Source: FEN-1297 sp964498065 (lineage in GTDB: Bacteria; Bacteroidota; Ignavibacteria; Ignavibacteriales; Ignavibacteriaceae). From it: a stretch of DNA of 34,366 nt. The stretch is from contig CAZCFZ010000041.1 in assembly GCA_964498065.1 (NCBI GenBank), positions 1 through 34,366 on the forward strand, given 5' to 3'. This document shows, piece after piece, positions 26,073 to 33,891 of the stretch. Made by a program: the position numbers and the translations under genes. Within the stretch, counting starts at the first letter, position 1. Every line of letters begins with the position of its first letter. The notes under the pieces were generated by a model that made no database searches, had not been told where the DNA came from, and worked only from the letters and a program-made list of their open reading frames with translations.

Positions 26073-28076
26073 ATGAAGAAAGTATTTTTTACCCTAACAA
26101 TGTTTATCGGGCTGACTTTTTGTGTTAACGCCCAAAATAACACAGATAAAGTAATTGTCGATGCATCTCATCTTCAATATAAAATTGATAAAAATATATA
26201 CGGACAATTTTCAGAAGACCTAGGCCATTGCATTTACGGAGGAATTTGGGTCGGCACAAACTCAAAAATTCCCAATATAGATGGAATAAGAAAAGATGTT
26301 GTTGAAGCTCTAAAAAAAATAAAAGTTCCTGTCTTACGATGGCCGGGCGGCTGTTTTGCGGACGGATACCACTGGATGGACGGAATTGGGCCTCGAAATA
26401 AAAGACCGCACACTGTCAACTCGGACTGGGGAGGAGTTACGGATAATAATGAATTTGGTACGGCCGAGTTTCTTGAGTTCTGTAATCTTATAGGATGTGA
26501 GCCTTATTTTACCGGGAATGTAGGCAGCGGTTCCGTAAAGGAACTTTCTCAATGGATTGAATATGTAAATTCTGATCAGCCCGATTATATTACCGACTTA
26601 AGAAAGAAAAACGGGCGGGACAAATCATGGGGTGTGAAATTTTGGGGACTTGGAAACGAAAGCTGGGGCTGCGGCGGAAATATGACTCCCGAATATTACG
26701 CTGAATTAGTAAGAAGATATGGAACATTCTGCCGCAATTATGGAAAAAATAAAATATTCAAAATTGCAGTTGGTCCCGGCGGCGAAAATGATCACTGGAC
26801 TGATGTACTGATGAAAGATGCCGGCAGTTATTTTGACGGATTATCTTTACATAACTATGTATTCCAAAACGACAAGCCTGCAGCCGACTTTAGTGAAAAA
26901 GGTTGGTTTGCCATTATGAAGGGGACCTTACAAATGAATGATTTGATAGAAAAAACTTCCGCCATAATGGATAAATACGATCCCGACAAAAGAGTTGCTT
27001 TAGTTGTTGATGAATGGGGAAACTGGTATAAAGTTGAGCCCGGGACAAACCCTGCATTTCTCTACCAGCAGAATACAATGCGGGATGCCGTTGCAGCTGC
27101 ATCTACTTTAAATATTTTTAATAATCATTGCGATCGTGTTAGAATGGCAAACATTGCCCAGATGGTAAATGTTCTTCAGTCTATGATTCTTACAAAGGGA
27201 AATAAAATAGTTCTAACACCTACATATTATGTTTTCGATCTTTATAAAGTTCATCAAAATGCAATGTGGCTGCCTACGAAAGTGGAATCTGCAAATTATA
27301 TTTATAATAATGATACACTGTCAGCCGTAAATTGTTCTGCTTCAGTCGACTCTGCGCAGAATGTACATGTGTCGCTTGTTAATATAGATCCGGACTCAAA
27401 AGAAAATGTTTCTGTAGATCTGATGAAATTTAAACCATCTGATGCAACCGCTATGATTTTAACGGCTGATAAAATGAATGCGGAAAACACCTTTGAAAAT
27501 CCTAATTCTGTTGTACCTAAAAAGTTTTCGGATTTCAAATTAACAGGCAGCAAATTGGAAGTAAATATGCCGCCTAAGTCTGTTGTAATGCTGGAAGTTA
27601 AAGGAAAATTGGAGACGGAAATCGGTGCCGGTGTAAAATTAAGTAATCCGGAAAATGGAATAAATTATAAATATTATGAAGGCAGCTTTGACAAACTTCC
27701 GAACTTTTCAATGCTTCATCCGATCAGACAAGGTTTAATAGATAATATCCAAATTCCTAAAAAGAATTCGGATCAGAATTTTGCAGTTGAATATACTGGT
27801 TATATCAAAATACCTGCAGACGGGATTTATACTTTTTACATTAATTCCGATGACGGTTCTAAACTTTATGTGGACGATATGTTGTTGATTAGTAATGACG
27901 GCGATCATGCCGCGCAAGAACGTTCCGGTTCGGTAATGTTGAGGACAGGATTTCATCCGTTTAAAGTTACATTTTATCAAGCAGGCGGCGGCATGACACT
28001 CGATGCAAAAATTAAGGGCCCTAACATGAAAGAACAAGTAATTTCACCTGCTATGCTCTTTCACGAAAACAAGTAA
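26073..28076 (+). CDS. Secreted GH51 alpha-L-arabinofuranosidase with C-terminal PA14 domain
   Basis: 667-aa enzyme that removes alpha-L-arabinofuranosyl side chains from arabinan, arabinoxylan or arabinogalactan. Signal peptide ends near residue 20 (VNA/Q). The GH51 barrel contains acid/base Glu196 (GLGNESWG) and nucleophile Glu314 (VVDEWGNW), followed by the usual C-terminal sandwich to about residue 535. An additional PA14-like module (about 555-660; YYEGSF, then GIYTFYINSDDGSKLYVDD) probably binds carbohydrate and holds the enzyme on its substrate. GAGG stands before ATG 26073. Many GH51 enzymes are intracellular; a secreted PA14-carrying one is less usual. Together with araBDA it forms a complete release-to-catabolism line for L-arabinose. 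Confidence 0.92.
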   Translation: MKKVFFTLTMFIGLTFCVNAQNNTDKVIVDASHLQYKIDKNIYGQFSEDLGHCIYGGIWVGTNSKIPNIDGIRKDVVEALKKIKVPVLRWPGGCFADGYHWMDGIGPRNKRPHTVNSDWGGVTDNNEFGTAEFLEFCNLIGCEPYFTGNVGSGSVKELSQWIEYVNSDQPDYITDLRKKNGRDKSWGVKFWGLGNESWGCGGNMTPEYYAELVRRYGTFCRNYGKNKIFKIAVGPGGENDHWTDVLMKDAGSYFDGLSLHNYVFQNDKPAADFSEKGWFAIMKGTLQMNDLIEKTSAIMDKYDPDKRVALVVDEWGNWYKVEPGTNPAFLYQQNTMRDAVAAASTLNIFNNHCDRVRMANIAQMVNVLQSMILTKGNKIVLTPTYYVFDLYKVHQNAMWLPTKVESANYIYNNDTLSAVNCSASVDSAQNVHVSLVNIDPDSKENVSVDLMKFKPSDATAMILTADKMNAENTFENPNSVVPKKFSDFKLTGSKLEVNMPPKSVVMLEVKGKLETEIGAGVKLSNPENGINYKYYEGSFDKLPNFSMLHPIRQGLIDNIQIPKKNSDQNFAVEYTGYIKIPADGIYTFYINSDDGSKLYVDDMLLISNDGDHAAQERSGSVMLRTGFHPFKVTFYQAGGGMTLDAKIKGPNMKEQVISPAMLFHENK

Positions 28077-28126
28077 GTTAAAAGTGAATAATCAATTAAA
28101 TAAGAAGTTTGAATTATATGTTAAAC

Positions 28127-28147
28127 TAATTAAAGCATTTTTAATTA
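28127..28147 (+). terminator. Short AT hairpin after the GH51 gene
   Basis: TAATTAAA (28127-28134) and TTTAATTA (28140-28147) are perfect arms with a 5-nt loop. Low GC and no clear U-run make it a weak candidate. Confidence 0.25.
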
Positions 28148-28221
28148 CCGTCAATTGCAAAAAAATATGACAAAGTTTTAGATGCGGGAAAATTTATCTG
28201 ATAACTTTAGGATTGAATTTT

Positions 28222-29640
28222 ATGAAAAATTCCGTTCTTGTTAAGATATTCTCAGTACTTTTATTAGGATTGTTCTGTAATCTTTACGGGCAAAGTATGT
28301 CTAAATCTTCTTTTAAAGATGTAGCGCCGACTCCGCCGATGGGATGGAACAGTTATGATTCTTACGGCAGTACTATAAACGAATCCCAGTTTAAAGCTGA
28401 AGCAAAATCTATGAAGGCTAATCTGCTAAAGTATGGCTGGAAGTATGCGGTTATCGACTATCTATGGTTTAATCCTGATCCCGGCGGGTGGAAAAAAGCT
28501 GATTCAAAATACGAAGTGCAAAATATTCGTCTTGACAAGAATGGAAGGCCGATCGATACTTTAGCAATGGATAAATACGGAAGATTGCTGCCTGCAGTAA
28601 ATCGCTTTCCATCTGCCGCGGATGGAGCCGGATTTAAGAAAATTGCCGCCTACGTGCACAGCTTAGGACTTAAGTTCGGCATTCACGTAATGCGCGGTAT
28701 TCCAAGGCAGGCATATTGGGATAATACTTCTATAAAAGGAACATCTTACACTGCACGTGACATCGCAGATACGGCTTCTGCGGATTTATGTAAATGGAAT
28801 AACAACATGTATGGTGTTAATCCTCAAAAACCCGGAGCGCAAGCGTATTATAATTCTCTCCTTGATTTGTATGCGTCCTGGGGTGTCGACTTTATTAAAG
28901 TTGATGATATTGCACGGCCTTATCATAAAGGTGAAATAGAAATGGTGCATAAGGCGATTGTACATTGCGGAAGGCCGATTGTGTTAAGTCTATCTCCGGG
29001 AGAAGCTCCTCTGTCCGAAGCTCAAAATCTTATTGAGAATGCCAATATGTGGCGGATATCGGATGATATGTGGGACAGCTGGAAGAGCCTAAAACATGCA
29101 TTCATTCTATTGAATAAATGGTCTCCGTATATTCAAAGAAATCATTGGCCTGATGCTGATATGCTGCCGATAGGACATTTATCAGTAAACAATCATCCGG
29201 TTGCACCCGCAAGAATGTCCAACTTTACTAAGGAAGAAACTTATACTCTTTTAACACTCTGGTCGATTGCCCGTTCTCCGCTAATAATGGGAGGCGATCT
29301 ATTAACAAGTCCGGAGTGGGTGATTAAATTATTACAAAACGATGAAGTAATTAAGGTAGATCAGCACAGCACTGATAATCATCAAGTTTATAAAGATGCA
29401 GACAAAGCTATATGGATTGCAAAAGATCCTGCTGCCAATGCGAGATATGTCGCTTTATTTAATTTGAAAGATGAGCCGCAAATGATTGATTTTAAATTCG
29501 ATTTGGTTCCTGGCTTGAAAGGATCATGTAAAGTACGGGACTTATGGAAGCAGGAAGATATCGGCAGTGCGAAAAATCATTTTAATATTGTGATCGGACC
29601 GCACGGAGCAGGATTATTTGAAATGATATTTAAAAAATAA
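28222..29640 (+). CDS. Secreted divergent GH27-family glycosidase
   Basis: 472-aa GH27-like enzyme with a Sec signal peptide (to about residue 23, LYG/Q). The barrel starts PTPPMGWNSYDSYG (36-49). Asp228 in FIKVDDI is the likely nucleophile and an Asp at 281-282 in WRISDDMW the likely acid/base. A C-terminal beta-sandwich completes it (KDLWKQE-like RDLWKQEDIG near the end). I use ATG 28222 rather than the in-frame TTG at 28213, because it gives the cleaner signal peptide. It differs from the first GH27 enzyme (no added N-terminal domains; VDDI instead of YDWC at the nucleophile). The family includes alpha-galactosidases and beta-L-arabinopyranosidases; context with L-arabinose genes makes the latter a real possibility. 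No clear ribosome site. Confidence 0.82.
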   Translation: MKNSVLVKIFSVLLLGLFCNLYGQSMSKSSFKDVAPTPPMGWNSYDSYGSTINESQFKAEAKSMKANLLKYGWKYAVIDYLWFNPDPGGWKKADSKYEVQNIRLDKNGRPIDTLAMDKYGRLLPAVNRFPSAADGAGFKKIAAYVHSLGLKFGIHVMRGIPRQAYWDNTSIKGTSYTARDIADTASADLCKWNNNMYGVNPQKPGAQAYYNSLLDLYASWGVDFIKVDDIARPYHKGEIEMVHKAIVHCGRPIVLSLSPGEAPLSEAQNLIENANMWRISDDMWDSWKSLKHAFILLNKWSPYIQRNHWPDADMLPIGHLSVNNHPVAPARMSNFTKEETYTLLTLWSIARSPLIMGGDLLTSPEWVIKLLQNDEVIKVDQHSTDNHQVYKDADKAIWIAKDPAANARYVALFNLKDEPQMIDFKFDLVPGLKGSCKVRDLWKQEDIGSAKNHFNIVIGPHGAGLFEMIFKK

Positions 29641-29805
29641 TTATTTGTCTGGGAAATGTGAAAACTAATCATTTTTAAGATTAATGTTTCGATTTTCAAT
29701 TAGTTTGTTCCGGAGTGCGAAAAGAAAAATAATAAATAGACTGCAACTGCGCGGCGGATTCTCTTTATAAAAAGATAAATTATAACAACAGAATTGTTCT
29801 TCCGA

Positions 29806-30043
29806 ATGGTTTTATTTAACTCCGGAAAGAAAACAAAATATGCCCGGTTCAAAAAAAAGATTTTAGACGATGTTTTTATAGGATTGGCAATTGTACTGGA
29901 TAACAAAACATAATGTAAGGCAGTCGGAGAAGATAATAAAATTTATATCTCCGATCTTTCGTTAAATAAAAAGGGGATTTATAAACTGTGCGATGAAAAC
30001 CCATGATGCGGATTATACAGACGGTTACATTTTAAAATTATAA
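29806..30043 (+). pseudogene. Decayed coding stretch of unknown identity
   Basis: The 534 bp between 29641 and 30174 hold no intact gene. From ATG 29806 one frame runs with codon-like content through a TAA at 29911-29913 and on to a TGA at 30004-30006 (pieces such as ARFKKKILDDVFIG and EDNKIYISDLSLNKKG). After a shift at about 30004 a neighbouring frame continues as DADYTDGYILKL and stops at 30041-30043. This pattern of open pieces in shifting frames fits an old pseudogene, possibly of another secreted sugar-active protein. Identity is not recognisable by eye. Confidence 0.4.
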
Positions 30044-30174
30044 GCTTATACTGAATATTAATCCTTAATTGTAATTAAAAGATTGTTTTTATAATTTTAA
30101 TAAACTCGATCTAGTCAAAGTAAAAATGAAATTATAAATATAAAAAGGTTCACTTTATTTCGGAGAGTCATAAA

Positions 30175-30762
30175 ATGAATAGAATGAATCCAAAAGTTGA
30201 TGTATTTCTAAGTAAAGCCAATAAGTGGCGGAAAGAATTTGAAAAATTAAGAACAATCGTTCTTGACTGCGGACTGATCGAAGAATTTAAGTGGATGCAT
30301 CCATGTTACACGTTTGGGAATAAAAACATAGTTTTAATACATGGATTTAAAGAATACTGTGCTCTTTTGTTTTTTAAAGGTGCGCTATTAAAGGATACTG
30401 ATAGTATTCTGATCCGGCAATCGGAAAATGTACAAGCAGGGCGTCAGATTCGGTTCACCGATGTTAGGGAAATAGTTGAGTTGGAAAGCATCTTAAAAAC
30501 CTATATTTATCAAGCTGTTGAAGTGGAAAAAGCCGGGTTGAAAGTGAAAATGAAAAAAACTTCGGATTACAAAATCCCTGAAGAATTTAAAAAGAAATTA
30601 GATGAAAACCCGGTATTAAAAACTGCCTTTAAATCACTAACCCCGGGAAGGCAAAGAGCATACATATTTTATTTTTCTCAGGCCAAGCAATCCAAAACTC
30701 GTGAAGCAAGAATTAATAAATATATGCAGCAAATTCTAAACGGGAAGGGATTAAATGATTAA
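30175..30762 (+). CDS. YdeI/OmdA-like protein with DUF1801 domain
   Basis: 195-aa soluble protein. The N-terminal half (about 5-115) is DUF1801-like (EEFKWMHPCYTFGNKN, then a LLFFKGALLKD strand). The C-terminal part (about 128-195) has the YIPEEF-type, here YKIPEEFKKKL, and LTPGRQRAYIFYFSQAKQS motif of the OmdA / bacteriocin-resistance YdeI family. CGGAGAG precedes ATG 30175. The molecular function of the family is poorly known. It stands alone after a decayed stretch and is not obviously linked to sugar use. Confidence 0.8.
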   Translation: MNRMNPKVDVFLSKANKWRKEFEKLRTIVLDCGLIEEFKWMHPCYTFGNKNIVLIHGFKEYCALLFFKGALLKDTDSILIRQSENVQAGRQIRFTDVREIVELESILKTYIYQAVEVEKAGLKVKMKKTSDYKIPEEFKKKLDENPVLKTAFKSLTPGRQRAYIFYFSQAKQSKTREARINKYMQQILNGKGLND

Positions 30763-30886
30763 TTTGAATTAAAGTATTTTAATATTTCAGGTTGCGGTTT
30801 GAAAATTTATTTCAGTTAATTAAAAAAATTCATTCAAACGATTACTCGCTTGACACATTTATTCACAGATAAATATAGATAACAAA

Positions 30887-31453
30887 ATGAAAAGCAATAA
30901 AAAAGAATTATCAGGAGATCAACAAAAAGTGCTGCTCCAAATATTGAAAGCACGTTTCGAGAAAAATAAAAAGCGTCATAAAGGACTTGAATGGGCTAAA
31001 GTACAGACTAAGCTGGAAGCGAATAATGAAAGACTTTGGTCGCTTAATGAAATGGAAAAAACCGGAGGAGAACCTGATGTTGCTGGTTTTGATAAAAAAA
31101 CCGGTGAATATATTTTTTATGATTGTTCTGCAGAAAGCCCTAAAGGCCGAAGAAGTCTCTGTTACGATCGTGAAGCATTGGAATCAAGGAAAGAATATAA
31201 GCCGAGTAATAGTGCAATAGATATGGCAGATGCCATGGGGATTGAGCTTTTAACGGAAGGACAATATCGAGAACTGCAGAAGCTTGGAGAGTTCGATTTG
31301 AAAACATCGAGCTGGGCGAAAACGCCGGCCGGCATTAGAAAACTTGGCGGAGCAATTTTTTGCGATCGCCGCTACGACACTGTCTTTGTTTATCATAATG
31401 GAGCAGAATCTTACTATGCTGCAAGGGGTTTTCGCGGCACGCTAAGGGTTTAA
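30887..31453 (+). CDS. DUF4256-family protein
   Basis: 188-aa soluble protein without signal or membrane segment. It matches my memory of DUF4256: LQILKARFEKN (17-27), LEANNERLWSLNEMEKTGGEPDV (in the first third), FYDCSAES, and a late GAIFCDRRYDTVFVYHNGA block. The many charged and aromatic residues suggest a globular fold. Function unknown. No strong ribosome site. It lies between two other small accessory genes, all in the same direction but separated by 80-125 bp, so operon membership is uncertain. Confidence 0.75.
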   Translation: MKSNKKELSGDQQKVLLQILKARFEKNKKRHKGLEWAKVQTKLEANNERLWSLNEMEKTGGEPDVAGFDKKTGEYIFYDCSAESPKGRRSLCYDREALESRKEYKPSNSAIDMADAMGIELLTEGQYRELQKLGEFDLKTSSWAKTPAGIRKLGGAIFCDRRYDTVFVYHNGAESYYAARGFRGTLRV

Positions 31454-31531
31454 ATTTATACAGTCACTGATGGGCTGCCGATTAATTGTAAATCATTATA
31501 TTTCATAATCAAAATAATTAGGGGTGAAATT

Positions 31532-31927
31532 ATGAAAAAGGAATATTCACTTTTTTTAACTTTGGTTTTATTATTTTCGGTTGGTTTATTTGCACAAAGC
31601 AAACCGGGCATCGAAGTAAATAATATTGTTGTTTGTACTTCAGTAGAAAACAGGCAGCCGGTAGGAACAGATTCTGTTTTTAATTCTGAAGTTGGGGAAT
31701 TATATTGTTTTACCGGACTAAAGAGCCAAACAGATACATCGGAAATTTCTCATGTGTGGTTTTATAAAGACAAGCAGATGGCTAAAATTACTCTTCCGGT
31801 AAAAGCGAAAACTTGGCATACTTGGTCTTCTAAAACAATAATGCCCGCCTGGAAAGGTAATTGGCATGTAGAAGTACAGAACTCAAAAGGCGATGTTATT
31901 TCAAAAATATCTTTCGTAATAAAATAG
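31532..31927 (+). CDS. Secreted DUF2914 protein
   Basis: 131-aa protein with a Sec signal peptide ending near residue 21 (LFA/Q) and a single small beta-rich domain. The pattern VCTSVENRQPVG, LYCFTGL, HVWFYKDKQMAKI, WHTWSSKTI and GNWHVEV fits DUF2914, a domain found in periplasmic or membrane-attached proteins and thought to be carbohydrate- or peptidoglycan-related. AGGGGTG precedes ATG 31532. Function is otherwise unknown. Confidence 0.75.
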   Translation: MKKEYSLFLTLVLLFSVGLFAQSKPGIEVNNIVVCTSVENRQPVGTDSVFNSEVGELYCFTGLKSQTDTSEISHVWFYKDKQMAKITLPVKAKTWHTWSSKTIMPAWKGNWHVEVQNSKGDVISKISFVIK

Positions 31928-32078
31928 AATAAACAACGACAAGCATTTAAATACAAATTTATGCATTGAACATTTTATAAAATGAAAATATTTTATTATA
32001 AATATTTAAAAAATAATATATAAGCATTTTTTCCAATCTTATTTTTGGTGTCGTTAACATAATCAGGGAGGCGGCGTT

Positions 32079-33227
32079 ATGAACCATTTAAAAATCTATT
32101 TCTCATTCCTTTTATTGTTTACAATTCTTTTCTTTACAACGGGCTGTCAAAATAATAATTCAACCATAGTCCAGCCGAATAACAGCGAAACTCAAACCAG
32201 GAAAGCTTTACTTGGAAGCGATTCCCCTGTTACTCAAACTATGTTAATTAACGGGGATATGGAAGACGGTACAAACGGATATTGGTCGGGGGGAAACTTT
32301 ACAAATAACAGTTATACATTTAATTATTCTAATTCCGAATCGGTCTCTCCTTCGCATTCACTTAATATAAATGCATCCGGGGCATCCAACAGTTTTGCCT
32401 ATTGGGCACAGACATTTGATGCTGCAGCTTTTGTCGGTAAAAAAATATCTGTCACTGTAAGTGCAAAATATCAAAATATCGAAGGTGACGGAGTAATGCT
32501 TGTTTTGCGGGGCGACAATACTTCCCAGCCGCAAGGTAGTGCGGAAGCTTTTTCTTCAACTCAGGGGAAAGTTGTATATACTGGAACCAGCGATTGGAAA
32601 ACAATAGAAGTCGATATGGATCCGGTACCCGAAGGGATAAAATCATTGACTGTTTATATGTTGATTTCGTCAAACTCGGGCTCTGTTTATTTTGATAATT
32701 TAAATGTAACTACAGCAGCAGCAAGTGCTCCTTTAACTGATTTAGCAAATGGAAATATAGAAAAAGGCAGCAGTTATCCGGATGATTGGCAGTTTGGTTC
32801 AGCTAAAAGTTCATTATTCAATTTTGCCTGGGATACTAATCAATATCTCTCGGCAAATCATTCGTTAAAAATTTCTTCCCAAAATTCAAGTGATCAATTT
32901 GCATTTTGGGCACAAACGATTGAAGCTAATGAATTTGTAGGTAAAAAAATAACTTTAAATGTAAATATTAAAGCGGCGGATCTTGTTGGTCAGGGAGTTT
33001 ATATAGCAATAAGAGGGGATAATACTTTGATCCCGACGGGATCAGCGGAAGTATTTGCAACAACACAGGGGAATGAACAAATTTCCGGTACTTTTGATTG
33101 GAAACAATTCAGTGTTACAATGGACAATGTTCCAACTGATATTAAATCCCTTACCTTTTATTTAATTTATGGTTCAACAACATCCGGTACGGTAAATTTT
33201 GATGATATTTCATTAACTAAAAATTAG
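32079..33227 (+). CDS. Lipoprotein with two tandem carbohydrate-binding-like domains
   Basis: 382-aa protein with a lipoprotein signal; the lipobox TTGC ends at Cys23, so it is probably anchored in the outer membrane. After a Asn/Gln-rich linker come two copies of one ~160-residue beta-sandwich module (about 52-212 and 219-382). Both contain HSL, FAxWAQT, FVGKKI, RGDNT, GSAEA/VF, TQG, DWK and IKSLT blocks, in the same order. The pattern (NGDMEDG start, aromatic WAQT strand, VYFDNL end) resembles CBM4/9-type modules. No catalytic domain is present. A strong GGGAGG site precedes ATG 32079. Likely a glycan-binding surface protein; ligand unknown. Confidence 0.75.
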   Translation: MNHLKIYFSFLLLFTILFFTTGCQNNNSTIVQPNNSETQTRKALLGSDSPVTQTMLINGDMEDGTNGYWSGGNFTNNSYTFNYSNSESVSPSHSLNINASGASNSFAYWAQTFDAAAFVGKKISVTVSAKYQNIEGDGVMLVLRGDNTSQPQGSAEAFSSTQGKVVYTGTSDWKTIEVDMDPVPEGIKSLTVYMLISSNSGSVYFDNLNVTTAAASAPLTDLANGNIEKGSSYPDDWQFGSAKSSLFNFAWDTNQYLSANHSLKISSQNSSDQFAFWAQTIEANEFVGKKITLNVNIKAADLVGQGVYIAIRGDNTLIPTGSAEVFATTQGNEQISGTFDWKQFSVTMDNVPTDIKSLTFYLIYGSTTSGTVNFDDISLTKN

Positions 33228-33650
33228 AATAAAGTAACGGCTGTTATAAGCAGTTGTGTGAAATAAAAAATCATTTAAAAATTAGTGAAATAATAGACAC
33301 TTATGTCAGTCTGAGCGTAGTCGAAGACTTAAATTCACCGTTCGACTCCGCTCACGGTGACAATTTAACTCGTTTTTGAAAATATTTTTATTTCGAAAAA
33401 TTCATTTAATATATATTATTATTTAATTAACACAACGGATTATTATAATAAAAAATAATAACAGCCGAACCAATTATTTTTAATAATATAAGAAAATTGA
33501 AATGGAAGGAAATTTATATTAATTAACTGAGGTTACGCAATTGTCATGCTGAACTAGATTCAGCATCTAAAAATGTTAAAAAAATGAAGATTCCGAATCA
33601 AGTTCGGAATGACAAAAGATACTTTTTTTAATTATGCGTGACTTCAGTTA
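33228..33650. other. Gene-free tract with palindromic elements
   Basis: About 420 bp after the lipoprotein gene with no credible coding frame. It contains an imperfect inverted repeat (33304-33362) and a MITE-like element (33522-33652). The rest is plain AT-rich sequence, and I see no strong terminator. Confidence 0.6.
33304..33362. repeat. 59-bp inverted-repeat element (TGTCA...TGACA)
   Basis: Left arm 33304-33325 (TGTCAGTCTGAGCGTAGTCG...) and right arm 33341-33362 (...CGCTCACGGTGACA) are reverse complements at 18 of 22 positions, with a 15-nt centre. It is far more GC-rich than its surroundings. From memory, similar CTGAGCGTAGTCGAAG/CTTCGACTCCGCTCA elements are dispersed in many Bacteroidota-like genomes, but I cannot check this here. 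Confidence 0.65.
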
Positions 33651-33652
33651 AT
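33522..33652. mobile_element. MITE-like palindromic element (131 bp)
   Basis: The outer ends match as inverted repeats: ATTAACTGAGGTTACGCA at the left and the complement of TGCGTGACTTCAGTTAAT at the right, 16 of 18 positions. Inside, TTGTCATGCTGAACTAG... (33541-33568) and ...CAAGTTCGGAATGACAA (33588-33615) form a second inverted pair at 23 of 28 positions, each arm itself a small palindrome. It has no coding capacity. The right end abuts a broken CRISPR repeat. No convincing target duplication is visible in the AT-rich flanks. Confidence 0.6.
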
Positions 33653-33861
33653 AATATTCAAAACAACTATTACAATCCGGGAACTGTAATAAGATAGGTT
33701 GTGATTTGCTTTCTGCCTTCGCAGATAAATAAATTTGAAATTATAATATTTTGATAGTATTAAATATTTATCTTTATATATACATGCTTCGGCGGACGGG
33801 TCAGATTTTTCCCTGCCCGGCGAAATGAAATGAAGACGGGTTTGATAATATTTAAAACAAC
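33651..33861 (+). repeat. Degenerate, interrupted old end of the CRISPR array
   Basis: 33651-33667 matches the last 17 nt of the repeat at 15 positions. A 30-nt spacer-sized gap (33668-33697) follows. 33698-33713 is a perfect repeat 5' end (GTTGTGATTTGCTTTC). The matching 3' end appears only at 33841-33861, with one mismatch. The intervening 127 nt include a GC-rich palindrome (33788-33824). These are remnants of at least two repeats. Confidence 0.7.
33788..33824. repeat. GC-rich palindrome inside a split CRISPR repeat
   Basis: TTCGGCGGACGGGTC (33788-33802) and CCCTGCCCGGCGAA (33811-33824) pair at about 11 of 14 positions around a short T-rich loop. It stands out from the AT-rich surroundings and lies between the 5' and 3' pieces of a CRISPR repeat. 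Confidence 0.5.
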
Positions 33862-33891
33862 TGTCGGTTTTCCTTTGTTTCATCCATTTTA

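Noticed and set aside
29700..29906. Minus-strand open frame in the gap after the second GH27 gene
   Set aside because: Low-complexity hydrophobic and basic composition, no ribosome site, and the + strand shows better decayed coding pieces.
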